A stretch of DNA of 64,000 nucleotides from Gemmobacter sp964439015. GTDB lineage: Bacteria; Pseudomonadota; Alphaproteobacteria; Rhodobacterales; Rhodobacteraceae. Made by a program: the position numbers and the translations under genes. The stretch is from contig CAYTMV010000004.1 of the NCBI GenBank assembly GCA_964439015.1, forward strand, positions 7,527 through 71,526, in the 5' to 3' direction. Below, piece after piece: positions 8,504-17,550 of this stretch. The notes under the pieces are model-generated. The model worked only from the letters and a program-made list of their open reading frames with translations, was not told where the DNA came from and did not search any database. The stretch's first letter is position 1. Every line of letters starts with the position of its first letter.

Positions 8504-11083
8504 ATGGATCTGACAGAACGTCTCGCAAAGGAAAGGCGCGCAAGGCTGGCAGCGGAACGGCTGCTGGACCAGAAAAGCCGCGAGCTTTTCGCAGCCAATG
8601 AAAAGCTGGCACTGCATGCGCGCGCGCTGTCCGACCAGATTGTTGAACAGCGGCAGGTGGTCAAATCCGCCTTGTCCGAGACCGAATCCCTCAAATCCGA
8701 GACCGAGTCGCTGAAGGGACAGAACGCCCGCTTCCTGCACGATCTGGAGCGGGCGCATACCGCCGCCGTCATGGCCGAACGCCGGCTGTGGGATTCGATC
8801 AACTCGATCGACGACGGGTTTGCCGTCTTCGACCCGGCGCTGAAACTGGTGGCCGCCAACGCCGCTTTTCGCGCCGCCTTCGACGTGGATGACCTGCCCC
8901 CCGGCACCGATTACGGCGCAATCCTGCATGAGGCCGCCGAAAACGGCCTGATCGATATCGGCGAAACGGAGAGCGCCGAGTGGTGCGCCGAGATGTTGGC
9001 CCGTCTTGATCACGACGAGGCAGAACCGGTGGTGCTGGAACTTTCGACCGGCGTCTGGCTGCGGTTGGTCGACCAACGCTCGCGCGATGGCGACCTGGTG
9101 GTGCTGGCGCTCGACATTACCGAACAGATGCGCATCTGGGCCGCGATCGAGGCGATCCCCGATGGTTTCGTGCTTTTTGACCGGGAGGACAGGCTGATGA
9201 CCTGCAACCAGCGTTACCGCGATCTTTACCCCGAAAGCGCGCCGGCCATGATGCCCGGCGCCAGTTACGAGGCAATTCTGCGTTTCGGCGTCGAAAACGG
9301 CCAATACCCCGAAGCGGTCGGCCGCGAAGAAGACTGGATCGAAGAGCGGCTGGAACGCCGGCTGGCGAAATCGGACGATTACGAGCAGGAGATGAAGGGC
9401 GGCCGCTGGCTGCGGGTCATTGATCAGGAAACCCCGGATGGCGGCCGCGTCGGTCTGCGAGTCGACATCACCGCCGAACGCGAGGCGCAGGCCGCGCTGG
9501 AGCGTGCCACCCGCGCCGCCGAGGCCGCCAACCGCGCCAAATCGGCCTTCCTTGCCAACATGAGCCACGAGATCAGGACCCCGATGAACGGCGTGGTCGG
9601 CATGGCCGAACTGCTCTGCGACACGGCGCTGAACGAGGAACAGCGGCTGTTTGCCGAAACCATCCGCTCCTCGGGTGAAGCCCTACTGGTCATCATTAAC
9701 GACATCCTCGACTATTCCAAGATCGAGGCCGAGCGGCTGACCCTGCATCCCGAACCTTTCGATCTGGAACGCACGATCCACGAGGTGGCGATGCTGTTGC
9801 AGCCGCGGGCGCGCGGCAAGGGCATCGACCTGATCATCGACTATGACCTGTTCCTGCCGACCCGTTATGTTGGCGATCCGGGCCGGTTGCGGCAGGTGCT
9901 GACCAACCTTCTGGGCAATGCGGTGAAATTTACCGAGGAGGGCCATGTGCTGGTCCGCGTGGTCGGCATCGAGGCCGAGCCGGGCGCCCAGCAACTGCAC
10001 ATCACGGTCGAGGACACGGGCATCGGCATCGCCTCCGAACATCTCGACCACATTTTCGGCGAGTTCAACCAGGTCGAATCCGAGCGCAATCGCAAGTTCG
10101 AGGGCACCGGTCTGGGCCTGGCGATCACCCGGCGACTGGTGGACCGGATGGGCGGCGCGGTATGGGTTGACAGCGAGCCGGGGCGCGGATCCTGCTTCGG
10201 CTTCCGACTGTCGCTGCCCGTCGCCGAGGAGGCAGAGGCACACCCGGCCCCGGTCACCCTGAAACGCGCAATGGTGGTGGACGACCAGTTCATCAATCGC
10301 ACCATCCTTGAACGGCAGTTGCAGGCCATTGGCATCGAGTCGGTCTTGTGCCGCTCGGGCGCCGAGGCCTTGGCGAAACTGGCGCAAGACCCGGGCTTCG
10401 ACGTGGTTCTGTCCGATCACGACATGCCCGAGATCGATGGGGTGCAGCTGGCCGCACGCATCCGTCAGGCCGGACACAAGATGCCGGTGCTGCTACTGTC
10501 CTCGACCCCCGCCAATGCCCGCGCGCAGGAAGGGGCCGAGCATCTGTCGGGGATTTTGCAAAAACCGATCCTGCGGGCCGAATTGTTCCGTCGTCTGCAG
10601 GAAATTTCTGCCCCCGCCCTTCCCTTGCCGATTGCGGCGGCCCCCGCCGCGCCGTTCCAACGCCGGATGGTGGTGCTGGCGGCCGAAGACAATCGCACCA
10701 ACCAGTTGGTATTCCGCAAGATGGTGAAGGATCTCGAGATCGAACTGACCTTTGCCAACAACGGCCGCGAGGCGGTAGAGCTGTGGCAAAGCCTGAACCC
10801 GGACATGATCTTCATGGACATCTCGATGCCCGAGATGGATGGCAAGGAGGCAGCCTCGACCATCCGTGGGATGGAGGCTGGCCGCAGCCACGTCCCGATC
10901 GTGGCCCTGACCGCTCATGCCATGGAGGGCGACGCCGAGGCGATCCTGGCCTCCGGAATTGACCGTTACCTGACCAAGCCGCTCCGGAAGGTGGCGATCA
11001 CCGAGGCGATGGCCGAATTCTGTCCAGCTGATGCCTTGCCGATCACCCTCGAGGCGGAACCGGTAGCGGTGACCGGCACCTGA
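8504..11083 (+). CDS. Hybrid sensor histidine kinase, two PAS domains, two receivers
   Basis: Cytoplasmic-looking 859-residue hybrid kinase with no transmembrane helix. The first ~85 residues are charged and coiled-coil-like with a repeated KSETESL. Two PAS domains follow (about 90-200 and 210-315, sharing DGFAVFD/DGFVLFD). HisKA carries His355 in SHEIRTPMNG, and HATPase shows the N box NLLGNAVKF, the G1 box DTGIGI and GTGLGLAI. Receiver 1 has Asp638 in LSDHDMP and receiver 2 Asp772 in FMDISMP. Start ATG 8504 is preferred because the coiled coil begins there. It is divergent from the macroglobulin gene, and a TTAA-N7-TTCA near-match to a CtrA box lies at 8440-8454. The signal and partner are not deducible. 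Confidence 0.9.
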   Translation: MDLTERLAKERRARLAAERLLDQKSRELFAANEKLALHARALSDQIVEQRQVVKSALSETESLKSETESLKGQNARFLHDLERAHTAAVMAERRLWDSINSIDDGFAVFDPALKLVAANAAFRAAFDVDDLPPGTDYGAILHEAAENGLIDIGETESAEWCAEMLARLDHDEAEPVVLELSTGVWLRLVDQRSRDGDLVVLALDITEQMRIWAAIEAIPDGFVLFDREDRLMTCNQRYRDLYPESAPAMMPGASYEAILRFGVENGQYPEAVGREEDWIEERLERRLAKSDDYEQEMKGGRWLRVIDQETPDGGRVGLRVDITAEREAQAALERATRAAEAANRAKSAFLANMSHEIRTPMNGVVGMAELLCDTALNEEQRLFAETIRSSGEALLVIINDILDYSKIEAERLTLHPEPFDLERTIHEVAMLLQPRARGKGIDLIIDYDLFLPTRYVGDPGRLRQVLTNLLGNAVKFTEEGHVLVRVVGIEAEPGAQQLHITVEDTGIGIASEHLDHIFGEFNQVESERNRKFEGTGLGLAITRRLVDRMGGAVWVDSEPGRGSCFGFRLSLPVAEEAEAHPAPVTLKRAMVVDDQFINRTILERQLQAIGIESVLCRSGAEALAKLAQDPGFDVVLSDHDMPEIDGVQLAARIRQAGHKMPVLLLSSTPANARAQEGAEHLSGILQKPILRAELFRRLQEISAPALPLPIAAAPAAPFQRRMVVLAAEDNRTNQLVFRKMVKDLEIELTFANNGREAVELWQSLNPDMIFMDISMPEMDGKEAASTIRGMEAGRSHVPIVALTAHAMEGDAEAILASGIDRYLTKPLRKVAITEAMAEFCPADALPITLEAEPVAVTGT

Positions 11084-11848
11084 TCAGGGCTGCCGGGTAA
11101 AGACCGGCAGATCAGGCGCGGAACGATGCGGGCAAAACCTGTAGCCACCCGCGCCGAAATCGCGCAAAGCGGCAGGCTCGGTCAGATGATGGTCCAGCAC
11201 AAAGCGCGCCATCGCGCCGCGGGCGCGCTTGGCCCAGAGGCTCATGACCCGCTCCTCGCCCTCTGGCCCATCGAGAAAGCGGGGCGTGATGACCCGAAGG
11301 CCAAGCGCCGCAAGGTCAACGGCGTCGAAATACTCGACCGAGGCGCAATTGAGGATCACGCTCGCGCCAACCGCCTGCGCATCGGCCGCCAGCGCCTCGG
11401 CGATCCGGCTACCCCAGAAGGCATAAAGATCCTTGCCGAAGGGATTGGCCAACCGTGTCCCCATCTCCAGCCGGTGCGGCTCGATCAGATCGTTTGGTGC
11501 CAACAGCCCGTAAAGCCCGGACAGGATACGCAGATGGCTCAGCGCGCGGCGCCAGCTGTCCGGCTCCATCCGCGCCGCTTCCATCCCGGCATAGGTATCG
11601 CCGGCAAAAAGATGCAGTGCCGGGGCCTGCTGTTGTGCGCCGAAGCGGGCATAGCGGTCGCAGTTCAGCGCCGCCAGCTGCGGAGATAGCGTCATCAACC
11701 GGCGGAGATCATCGGGCGACAGGCCGCGGGCCAAGGCCACCAACTGCGCCGTCTGGGCCAGAAAACGCGGTGAGCCCGCGGCAATCCCCGGGGGAAGCGG
11801 CGCCGGCGCGGCGGACAACCGCTTGGCAGGTGAGACAACAACCAGCAT
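11084..11848 (-). CDS. yaaA: Peroxide stress protein YaaA (UPF0246)
   Basis: Protein of 254 residues starting MLVVVSPAKRL, the usual opening of the YaaA family, with the family blocks FAGDTYAGMEA, LRILSGLYGLL and RPHRLEMGT-like (EPHRLEMGTRLANP). In E. coli YaaA limits intracellular free iron during peroxide stress and binds DNA. Start ATG 11848 shares one base with the TGA of recQ (TGATG), so translation is probably coupled to recQ in one operon of DNA-damage and oxidative-stress functions. The end abuts the convergent hybrid kinase gene with no gap. Confidence 0.92.
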   Translation of the reverse strand: MLVVVSPAKRLSAAPAPLPPGIAAGSPRFLAQTAQLVALARGLSPDDLRRLMTLSPQLAALNCDRYARFGAQQQAPALHLFAGDTYAGMEAARMEPDSWRRALSHLRILSGLYGLLAPNDLIEPHRLEMGTRLANPFGKDLYAFWGSRIAEALAADAQAVGASVILNCASVEYFDAVDLAALGLRVITPRFLDGPEGEERVMSLWAKRARGAMARFVLDHHLTEPAALRDFGAGGYRFCPHRSAPDLPVFTRQP

Positions 11849-13893
11849 CACCCCTCGCTGCATATATCTATGAAGGTTTCGCCAAACCGATCCAGGCGCG
11901 CGGGCCCCAGACCGCCCACGCGATCCAGCTCGGGCAAGCTGCGCGGTCGCACCTCGGCAATGCGGCGCAAGGCGCTTTGCGACAGCGACATCGGCTTGTC
12001 GATCCCTTCCGGCCCCCGCATCAGCCGCAATTGCGCCTCGGCCAGCCGGTCGAACACCCCACCTGCCGCCCGCCCGGCCAAGCGCATCCGCTGCGGATGC
12101 AGGGCACTGGCAGCGCCATTGATCACCTCGAGAAACGCAAGCCCGTAGCTTTCCAGTTTCTTGGCCCCGACACCCGAAATCTGCGCCATCGCGTCCAGAT
12201 CCGCGGGCCGACGCTCGGCCATCTCGATCAGGGTGCGGTCGGCAAAGACCACATATGCAGGGACGCCCTGCGCTTCGGCCAGCGCCCGGCGCTTGGCCTT
12301 CAGCGCCGACAGCAGCGGCGCGTCCTCCTCGGCGACCAGGGTCTTGACCTGCGGGCGAGGGGTGGCGCGCTCGATCGTGTCACGCCGCAGCGTGATCGAC
12401 GCCTCGCCGCGCAAGATCGGACGCGCCGCCTCGGTCATCCGAAGGGCGCCGTGCCGCTCGGTATCCGGGCGCACCAGATCGTGCCCCATCATCTGCCGGA
12501 ACACCGCGCCCCATGCCGGCTTGCCGAGGTCCCGCCCGACGCCGAAGGTCGGCAGATCGTCATGGCCGCGGGCGCGCACCTTTTCCGTCGCATTGCCGGT
12601 CAGAATGTCGATGAGATGGCCGGCGCCAAAGCTCTCGCCGGTGCGCAGGATCGCCGACAGCGCCTTGCGCACGGCCTCGGTCCCATCAAAGACCACCGCC
12701 GGACTGTCGCAATTATCGCAGTTGCCGCAAGGGCCTGCCTCTTCGCCAAAATAGCCCAGCAACACCTGCCGGCGGCACCCGATTGCCTCTGCCAGACCCA
12801 GCAAAGCGTTCAGCCGGGCATGATCGGCATCCTTCCGATCTGGCGGCGCCAGCCCTTCGTCGATCTGACTGCGACGATAGCGGATGTCGTCCGGCCCATA
12901 GAGGGTCAGCGTCTCGGCCGGAGCGCCATCACGCCCGGCCCGACCGATCTCCTGGTAATATCCTTCGATAGACTTTGGCAGATCGGCATGGGCGACCCAG
13001 CGGATATCGGGCTTGTCGATCCCCATGCCAAAGGCGACCGTGGCCACGACAATCAGCCCGTCCTCCTGCTGAAACCGCATCTCGACGCGCCGCCGCTCTT
13101 CCGGGTCCAGCCCGGCGTGATAGGCGCAGGCGGCATGCCCTGCCTCGGCCAAAGCCTGCGCCAGTGTTTCGGTCTTGGCGCGGGTGCCGCAATAGACGAT
13201 GCCGGATTGCCCCCGACGGGCGGCCGCAAACTCGAGGATCTGCCGGCGCGGGCTGTCCTTCACGGCAAAGGCCAGATGGATGTTCGGCCGGTCGAAGCCG
13301 CGCAAGAAGGTCATGGGTTCCTGCCCGTCGAACAACCGGGCCACGATCTCGGCCCGGGTTTCCTCATCGGCGGTCGCGGTAAAGGCGGCCAGCGGCAGGT
13401 CGAGCGCGCGGCGCAACTCGCCGATCCGCAGGTAATCGGGGCGGAAATCATGGCCCCATTGGCTGACACAATGCGCCTCATCCACCGCGATCAGGCTGCA
13501 CCCTGCCCGGCGCAACAGTTGCACCGTTGCGCCAGAGGCCAGACGCTCTGGCGCCATGTAAAGCAGCTTCAGGCGGCCCGCGTCGATGGCACGATGGACT
13601 TCCTCGGTTTCCTCCTCGGTGTTGGCCGAGGTCAGCGCCCCCGCCTCAACCCCCGCCGCCTTCAGTGCCCGCACCTGATCGCGCATTAACGCGATCAAGG
13701 GCGAAATCACCAGCGTCAACCCTTCGCGACACAGGGCAGGCAGCTGAAAACACAGCGATTTTCCGCCACCCGTGGGCATGATCGCAAGCGTGTTTTGCCC
13801 TGCCGCGACCGCAGCCACGATCTCGGCCTGACCGGGTCGGAAGGCATCAAACCCGAAAATCCGGGAAAGCAGGGCTGCGGGATCCTCGGCCAT
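11848..13893 (-). CDS. recQ: ATP-dependent DNA helicase RecQ
   Basis: Superfamily 2 3'-5' helicase of 681 residues acting in recombination and stalled-fork repair. Walker A is TGGGKS (41-46) and the DEAH box is at 138-141, followed by CVSQWGHDFRP. Helicase motif VI is the QEIGRAGRDG block. A zinc-binding RQC region has four cysteines (CRRQ...CGNCDNC, about 371-396), and an HRDC domain lies at about 520-595. Length and domain order match E. coli RecQ with a slightly longer tail. It lies 4 nt downstream of yggT and runs into yaaA. Confidence 0.96.
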   Translation of the reverse strand: MAEDPAALLSRIFGFDAFRPGQAEIVAAVAAGQNTLAIMPTGGGKSLCFQLPALCREGLTLVISPLIALMRDQVRALKAAGVEAGALTSANTEEETEEVHRAIDAGRLKLLYMAPERLASGATVQLLRRAGCSLIAVDEAHCVSQWGHDFRPDYLRIGELRRALDLPLAAFTATADEETRAEIVARLFDGQEPMTFLRGFDRPNIHLAFAVKDSPRRQILEFAAARRGQSGIVYCGTRAKTETLAQALAEAGHAACAYHAGLDPEERRRVEMRFQQEDGLIVVATVAFGMGIDKPDIRWVAHADLPKSIEGYYQEIGRAGRDGAPAETLTLYGPDDIRYRRSQIDEGLAPPDRKDADHARLNALLGLAEAIGCRRQVLLGYFGEEAGPCGNCDNCDSPAVVFDGTEAVRKALSAILRTGESFGAGHLIDILTGNATEKVRARGHDDLPTFGVGRDLGKPAWGAVFRQMMGHDLVRPDTERHGALRMTEAARPILRGEASITLRRDTIERATPRPQVKTLVAEEDAPLLSALKAKRRALAEAQGVPAYVVFADRTLIEMAERRPADLDAMAQISGVGAKKLESYGLAFLEVINGAASALHPQRMRLAGRAAGGVFDRLAEAQLRLMRGPEGIDKPMSLSQSALRRIAEVRPRSLPELDRVGGLGPARLDRFGETFIDICSEG

Positions 13894-13897
13894 GACC

Positions 13898-14185
13898 TCA
13901 GTAGAAGGCGGCCGCGTTGTTTCTCAGGATGATTTGCAGCGCATAGATGCCGAAAAACACCACCAGCGGCGCCAGGTCCAGACCGCTCATCGGCGGCAGG
14001 ACGTTGCGGATGCGGCCATAGATGGGCTCCAGCACGCGGTTCAGGCCATCCCAGATTTGCGCCACCAGCGGCTGACGCAGGTTGAGCACCTGGAAGTTGA
14101 TCAACCAGCTGAGGATCACATGCGCCATGACCACCCAGAAGGCGATATCAAGGATCAACAACAGGATTTGCAGCAGCGAATACAT
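13898..14185 (-). CDS. YggT family membrane protein
   Basis: Small inner-membrane protein of 95 residues with two hydrophobic helices (about 4-28 and 66-88) and the YggT hallmark between them: RVLEPIYGRIRNVLPP with downstream DLAPLVVFF. Family members are linked to envelope integrity or cell-division proteins in several bacteria, but the molecular role is unresolved. It is the first gene of a yggT-recQ-yaaA run, with 4 nt to recQ. Confidence 0.9.
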   Translation of the reverse strand: MYSLLQILLLILDIAFWVVMAHVILSWLINFQVLNLRQPLVAQIWDGLNRVLEPIYGRIRNVLPPMSGLDLAPLVVFFGIYALQIILRNNAAAFY

Positions 14186-14323
14186 TCTGTGGTTCCTTGT
14201 GCGGCGGGCCCAATCTCTGGTCCTTTGCTATCCCGTTCCGATCGGGGCTTCAATGCTTTCCGCAGCGTTTGCCTTGACGGTTCCGGCGGTTTCGCGCACC
14301 TGCGGCGGAAAAGCGGAGGCACG

Positions 14324-14863
14324 ATGTATCCCTGGTTTCGCCTGTTTGACGCGCTGCGGAAGGCGCGGCGGCAACCTCGCCTGGGCCTGCTGGAGCCCCA
14401 TGTCTCGCAGCATATCTGCTGGCCATGGGACGTGGACCCCTGGTTTGAGCTGAACAATGGTCGAACCCTGACACTTTACGATCTGGGGCGCGTGCCGTTG
14501 GGGACGAGGACCGGCCTGCATGGGGTTCTGGCTGCCCGAGGCTGGGGCCTGACGGTCGCGGGCAATTCCACCCGTTATCGTCGACGTGTGCGCAGCTTTG
14601 ACCGCTTTACCATGGTCACGCGCTGTCTCGGCTGGGATGCCCGGTTCCTGTATATCGAACAGTCCATGTGGCGCGGCAGCGAATGTTGCTCGCAGATGCT
14701 GCTGCGCGGCGCGGTCACGTCGCAACAGGGCATCGTGCCCCCAGAAAAGGCTGTCACCGCCCTGGGCTACAGCGCCATAAGCCCTCAGCTTCCCGACTGG
14801 GTTTCGGCGTGGATCGCCGCCGATGCAAAACGTCCCTGGCCACCGGCAACGCGGCCAAGCTGA
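14324..14863 (+). CDS. Acyl-CoA thioesterase family protein (hotdog fold)
   Basis: Protein of 179 residues starting MYPWFRLFDAL, with GGAGG a few bases upstream of ATG 14324. It resembles the 4HBT/hotdog thioesterases of the Rhodobacteraceae: an early block VDPWFELNNGRTLTLYDLGR takes the position of the substrate-binding Asp/His-Asn motif of YbgC-type enzymes, and a later block RFLYIEQSMWR fits the central beta strands. Such enzymes hydrolyse acyl-CoA esters; the substrate cannot be inferred. It is divergent from yggT and followed by the HIG1 protein after 57 nt. Confidence 0.75.
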   Translation: MYPWFRLFDALRKARRQPRLGLLEPHVSQHICWPWDVDPWFELNNGRTLTLYDLGRVPLGTRTGLHGVLAARGWGLTVAGNSTRYRRRVRSFDRFTMVTRCLGWDARFLYIEQSMWRGSECCSQMLLRGAVTSQQGIVPPEKAVTALGYSAISPQLPDWVSAWIAADAKRPWPPATRPS

Positions 14864-14920
14864 TTTTTCATTCGCTTTTTCGCGACGGGCCGCTACATGG
14901 GGTCAAAAGCGGGGGACGAG

Positions 14921-15130
14921 ATGCTGGCTAAAGATCCGTTGTTCATCCTGGCGGCCGGAGCGGCGCTGGCGGTTCTGGTCATCCTGATGATCGGCATTGG
15001 CGGCTTTGCCAAAGGGGGCGAGTTCAACCGCCGCCATGCCAACCGGTTGATGCGATACCGGATCGCAGCACAAGCCGTAGCCGTGCTGCTGATCGTTGCC
15101 TTTGCCTGGATCCGCTCGGGAGGAAATTGA
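14921..15130 (+). CDS. HIG1-domain (twin-transmembrane) small protein
   Basis: Membrane protein of 69 residues with two helices (about 6-25 and 47-66) separated by a short polar loop GGFAKGGEFNRRHANRLMRYR, the arrangement of the HIG1/hypoxia-induced domain. In mitochondria and some alphaproteobacteria this family binds cytochrome oxidase or supports respiratory complexes. Start ATG 14921 is preferred over ATG 14897 because homologues begin with a short MLxxDPLF leader and GGGGGACGAG precedes it. The stop shares one base with the start of the adenosyltransferase gene (TGATG), suggesting coupled translation. Confidence 0.8.
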   Translation: MLAKDPLFILAAGAALAVLVILMIGIGGFAKGGEFNRRHANRLMRYRIAAQAVAVLLIVAFAWIRSGGN

Positions 15131-15705
15131 TGGTCGTTTTGTCGAAAATCTATACCAAGACCGGCGATGCCGGCGAAACCGCGCTGGGCAACGGCGCGCG
15201 CGTGGCCAAGCACTGCGCCCGCGTCCAGGCCTATGGCACCACGGACGAGGCAAACGCGGTCCTCGGGCTCTGCCGTTTGCACGCTACCGGCGAGATGGAT
15301 GCGGCTTTGGCGCGGATTCAGAACGATCTGTTTGATCTGGGCGCAGACCTCTGCCGGCCCGATATGGCACGCGATCACGAGGCTGGCTACGAGCCCTTGC
15401 GAATCATTGCCAAGCAGGTCGAGCGTCTGGAGCAGGAAATCGACGCCATGAATGCCCGGCTGGATATCCTGCGAAGCTTCATCCTGCCCGGCGGCACGCC
15501 GCTGGCCGCTTACATGCACCTGGCGCGCACGGTTACGCGCCGCGCCGAGCGTCTGACCGTCGAGGTCGCGGTGATGGAAGACATCAACCCCGAAGCGGTG
15601 AAATACCTCAACCGCCTGTCAGATTGGCTGTTCGTGGCGGGGCGCATCGCCAATCTGGACGCCGGTGGGGATGTTTTGTGGGTGCCCGGCCTCACGCGTG
15701 GATGA
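15130..15705 (+). CDS. Cob(I)yrinic acid a,c-diamide adenosyltransferase, PduO type
   Basis: ATP:cob(I)alamin adenosyltransferase of 191 residues that makes the adenosylcobalamin needed by mutases. The PduO-type N-terminal ATP-binding motif KIYTKTGDAGETALGNG is present (about residues 6-22), then YGTTDEANAVLG and the C-terminal LNRLSDWLFVAGR block that carries the conserved Arg-Arg/Asp-Trp elements. ATG 15130 overlaps the HIG1 gene stop by one base. The next gene, etfB, starts 120 nt on. The enzyme fits the two B12-dependent mutases expected for an ethylmalonyl-CoA pathway, implied by mcd in this window. Confidence 0.93.
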   Translation: MVVLSKIYTKTGDAGETALGNGARVAKHCARVQAYGTTDEANAVLGLCRLHATGEMDAALARIQNDLFDLGADLCRPDMARDHEAGYEPLRIIAKQVERLEQEIDAMNARLDILRSFILPGGTPLAAYMHLARTVTRRAERLTVEVAVMEDINPEAVKYLNRLSDWLFVAGRIANLDAGGDVLWVPGLTRG

Positions 15706-15825
15706 AACGCGGCGTTTGTCCCGACAATGCGGTCGGTTTTGCCCTTTTTTCTCGCGCCACTGCATGTAACAACACCGCCGGAGAGCGAGAATGGCCCTTC
15801 GGGCCGTGACTGAGGAGATGACGGT

Positions 15826-16587
15826 ATGAAGGTTCTTGTCCCCGTCAAGCGGGTGATTGACTACAACGTGAAGGTTCGCGTGAAGGCGGACGGGAGCGGT
15901 GTTGATCTTGCGAATGTGAAGATGTCGATGAACCCCTTTGACGAGATCGCGGTGGAAGAGGCGATCCGTCTGAAGGAGAAGGGGATCGCGTCTGAGATCG
16001 TGGTGGTTTCGATCGGCGTGAAGCAGGCGCAAGAGACGCTGCGCACGGCGCTGGCGATGGGCGCGGACCGGGCGATCCTGGTCGAGGCGGCCTCGGATGT
16101 GCATACCGACATCGAGCCGCTGGCGGTGGCCAAGATCCTGGCGGCGGTTGCGCGCGACGAGCAGCCGGGCCTGATCCTGGCCGGCAAGCAGGCGATCGAC
16201 AATGACCTGAACGCCACCGGCCAGATGCTGGCGGCGCTGTTGGGCTGGGCGCAGGGCACCTTTGCCTCGGAGCTGACGGTGGAAGGCGACAGCGCCACCG
16301 TGACGCGCGAGGTGGATGGCGGTCTGCAGACCATCAAGGTGCAGCTGCCCGCGGTGATCACCGTGGACCTGCGGCTGAACGAGCCGCGCTATGCCAGCCT
16401 GCCCAACATCATGAAGGCCAAGAAGAAGCCGCTCGAGGAAAAGACCGCGGCTGACTACGGCGTGGACGTGACGCCGCGGCTGACGGTGGTCAAGACCACC
16501 GAGCCCGCGGGCCGCAAGGCCGGGGTCAAGGTTGGATCGGTCGACGAGCTGATCGCGAAACTGAAAGACGAAGCGGGGGTCCTGTGA
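15826..16587 (+). CDS. etfB: Electron transfer flavoprotein beta subunit
   Basis: ETF beta of 253 residues, the AMP-binding partner of EtfA; the dimer accepts electrons from acyl-CoA dehydrogenases and passes them to ETF:ubiquinone oxidoreductase. The opening MKVLVPVKRVIDYNVKVRVK and the signature with VEEAIRLKEKG and DLRLNEPRYASLPNIMKAKKK are typical. TGAGGAG lies 8-9 nt before ATG 15826. A 5-bp hairpin with a TTC loop (15793-15805) sits in the leader. The stop overlaps etfA (TGATG). It likely serves Mcd encoded about 11 kb downstream. Confidence 0.97.
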   Translation: MKVLVPVKRVIDYNVKVRVKADGSGVDLANVKMSMNPFDEIAVEEAIRLKEKGIASEIVVVSIGVKQAQETLRTALAMGADRAILVEAASDVHTDIEPLAVAKILAAVARDEQPGLILAGKQAIDNDLNATGQMLAALLGWAQGTFASELTVEGDSATVTREVDGGLQTIKVQLPAVITVDLRLNEPRYASLPNIMKAKKKPLEEKTAADYGVDVTPRLTVVKTTEPAGRKAGVKVGSVDELIAKLKDEAGVL

Positions 16588-17498
16588 TGGCTGTTCTCCT
16601 TCTGGCGGATGTGAATGGTGGCCAGCTTGCCACCGATTCGGTTGCAAAAGCGTTGACGGGCGTGGCGGGCCTCGGCGAGGTGCACCTGCTGGTGGCGGGC
16701 CCGGCCTCGGCGGCGGCCGAGGCGGCCGGGCTGTCGGGCGTGGCCAAGGTGCTGCATGCCGACGAGGCGGGCCACGGCCTGGCCGAGGGTCTGGCGGATC
16801 TGGTGGTCAGCCTGGCGGGCGGCTACAGCCACATCGCGGCGCCGGCCACGGCTTACGCCAAGAACGTGCTGCCGCGGGTGGCGGCGCTTCTGGACGTGAT
16901 GGTGCTGTCGGATGTGACGGCGGTTATCGATTCTGAAACCTTTGAGCGGCCAATCTATGCCGGCAACGCGATTCAGACGGTGAAGTCGGGCGACAAGATC
17001 AAGGTGTTCTCGGTGCGGACGGCGGCCTTTGCGGCGGCGGCGGCCGGCGGCGCGGCCGCGGTCGAGGCGGTGGGGGCCAAGCCCTCGGCGCTGTCGTCCT
17101 GGGTCGAGGACAAGGTTGCGGCCTCGGACCGGCCGGAGCTGACGAGCGCGAAGATCGTGGTCTCGGGCGGCCGTGGCGTCGGCTCGCAGGCCGATTTCGC
17201 GCTGATCGAGGGGCTGGCCGACAAGCTGGGTGCCGCCGTTGGCGCCTCGCGCGCGGCGGTCGACAGCGGCTATGCGCCGAACGACTGGCAGGTTGGCCAG
17301 ACCGGCAAGGTGGTGGCCCCGCAGCTTTACGTGGCGGTCGGCATCTCGGGCGCGATCCAGCACCTGGCGGGGATGAAGGACTCCAAGGTCATCGTCGCCA
17401 TCAACAAGGACGAAGAAGCCCCGATCTTCCAGGTCGCAGACTACGGACTGGTGGGCGATCTGTTCACGATCGTCCCGGAATTGACCGCGAAGGTCTGA
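16587..17498 (+). CDS. etfA: Electron transfer flavoprotein alpha subunit
   Basis: FAD-binding ETF alpha of 303 residues. The N-terminal half is the ETF nucleotide-fold domain; the C-terminal FAD domain holds RPELTSAKIVVSGGRGVGS and the alpha-ETF signature YVAVGISGAIQHLAGMKDSK followed by INKDEEAPIF. ATG 16587 shares one base with the etfB stop. A strong terminator follows 22 nt downstream, so etfBA ends its transcription unit here. Confidence 0.97.
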   Translation: MAVLLLADVNGGQLATDSVAKALTGVAGLGEVHLLVAGPASAAAEAAGLSGVAKVLHADEAGHGLAEGLADLVVSLAGGYSHIAAPATAYAKNVLPRVAALLDVMVLSDVTAVIDSETFERPIYAGNAIQTVKSGDKIKVFSVRTAAFAAAAAGGAAAVEAVGAKPSALSSWVEDKVAASDRPELTSAKIVVSGGRGVGSQADFALIEGLADKLGAAVGASRAAVDSGYAPNDWQVGQTGKVVAPQLYVAVGISGAIQHLAGMKDSKVIVAINKDEEAPIFQVADYGLVGDLFTIVPELTAKV

Positions 17499-17520
17499 CT
17501 GCTGCGTTCGAAGGAGAAGA

Positions 17521-17546
17521 AAAGGGGCGCCTACGGGCGCCCCTTT
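17521..17546 (+). terminator. Intrinsic terminator after etfA
   Basis: Stem AAAGGGGCGCC (17521-17531) pairs perfectly with GGCGCCCCTTT (17536-17546) around a TACG loop. Being A-flanked on one side and T-flanked on the other, it can also serve the convergent DUF6473 gene that ends at 17551. Confidence 0.85.
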
Positions 17547-17550
17547 GCAT

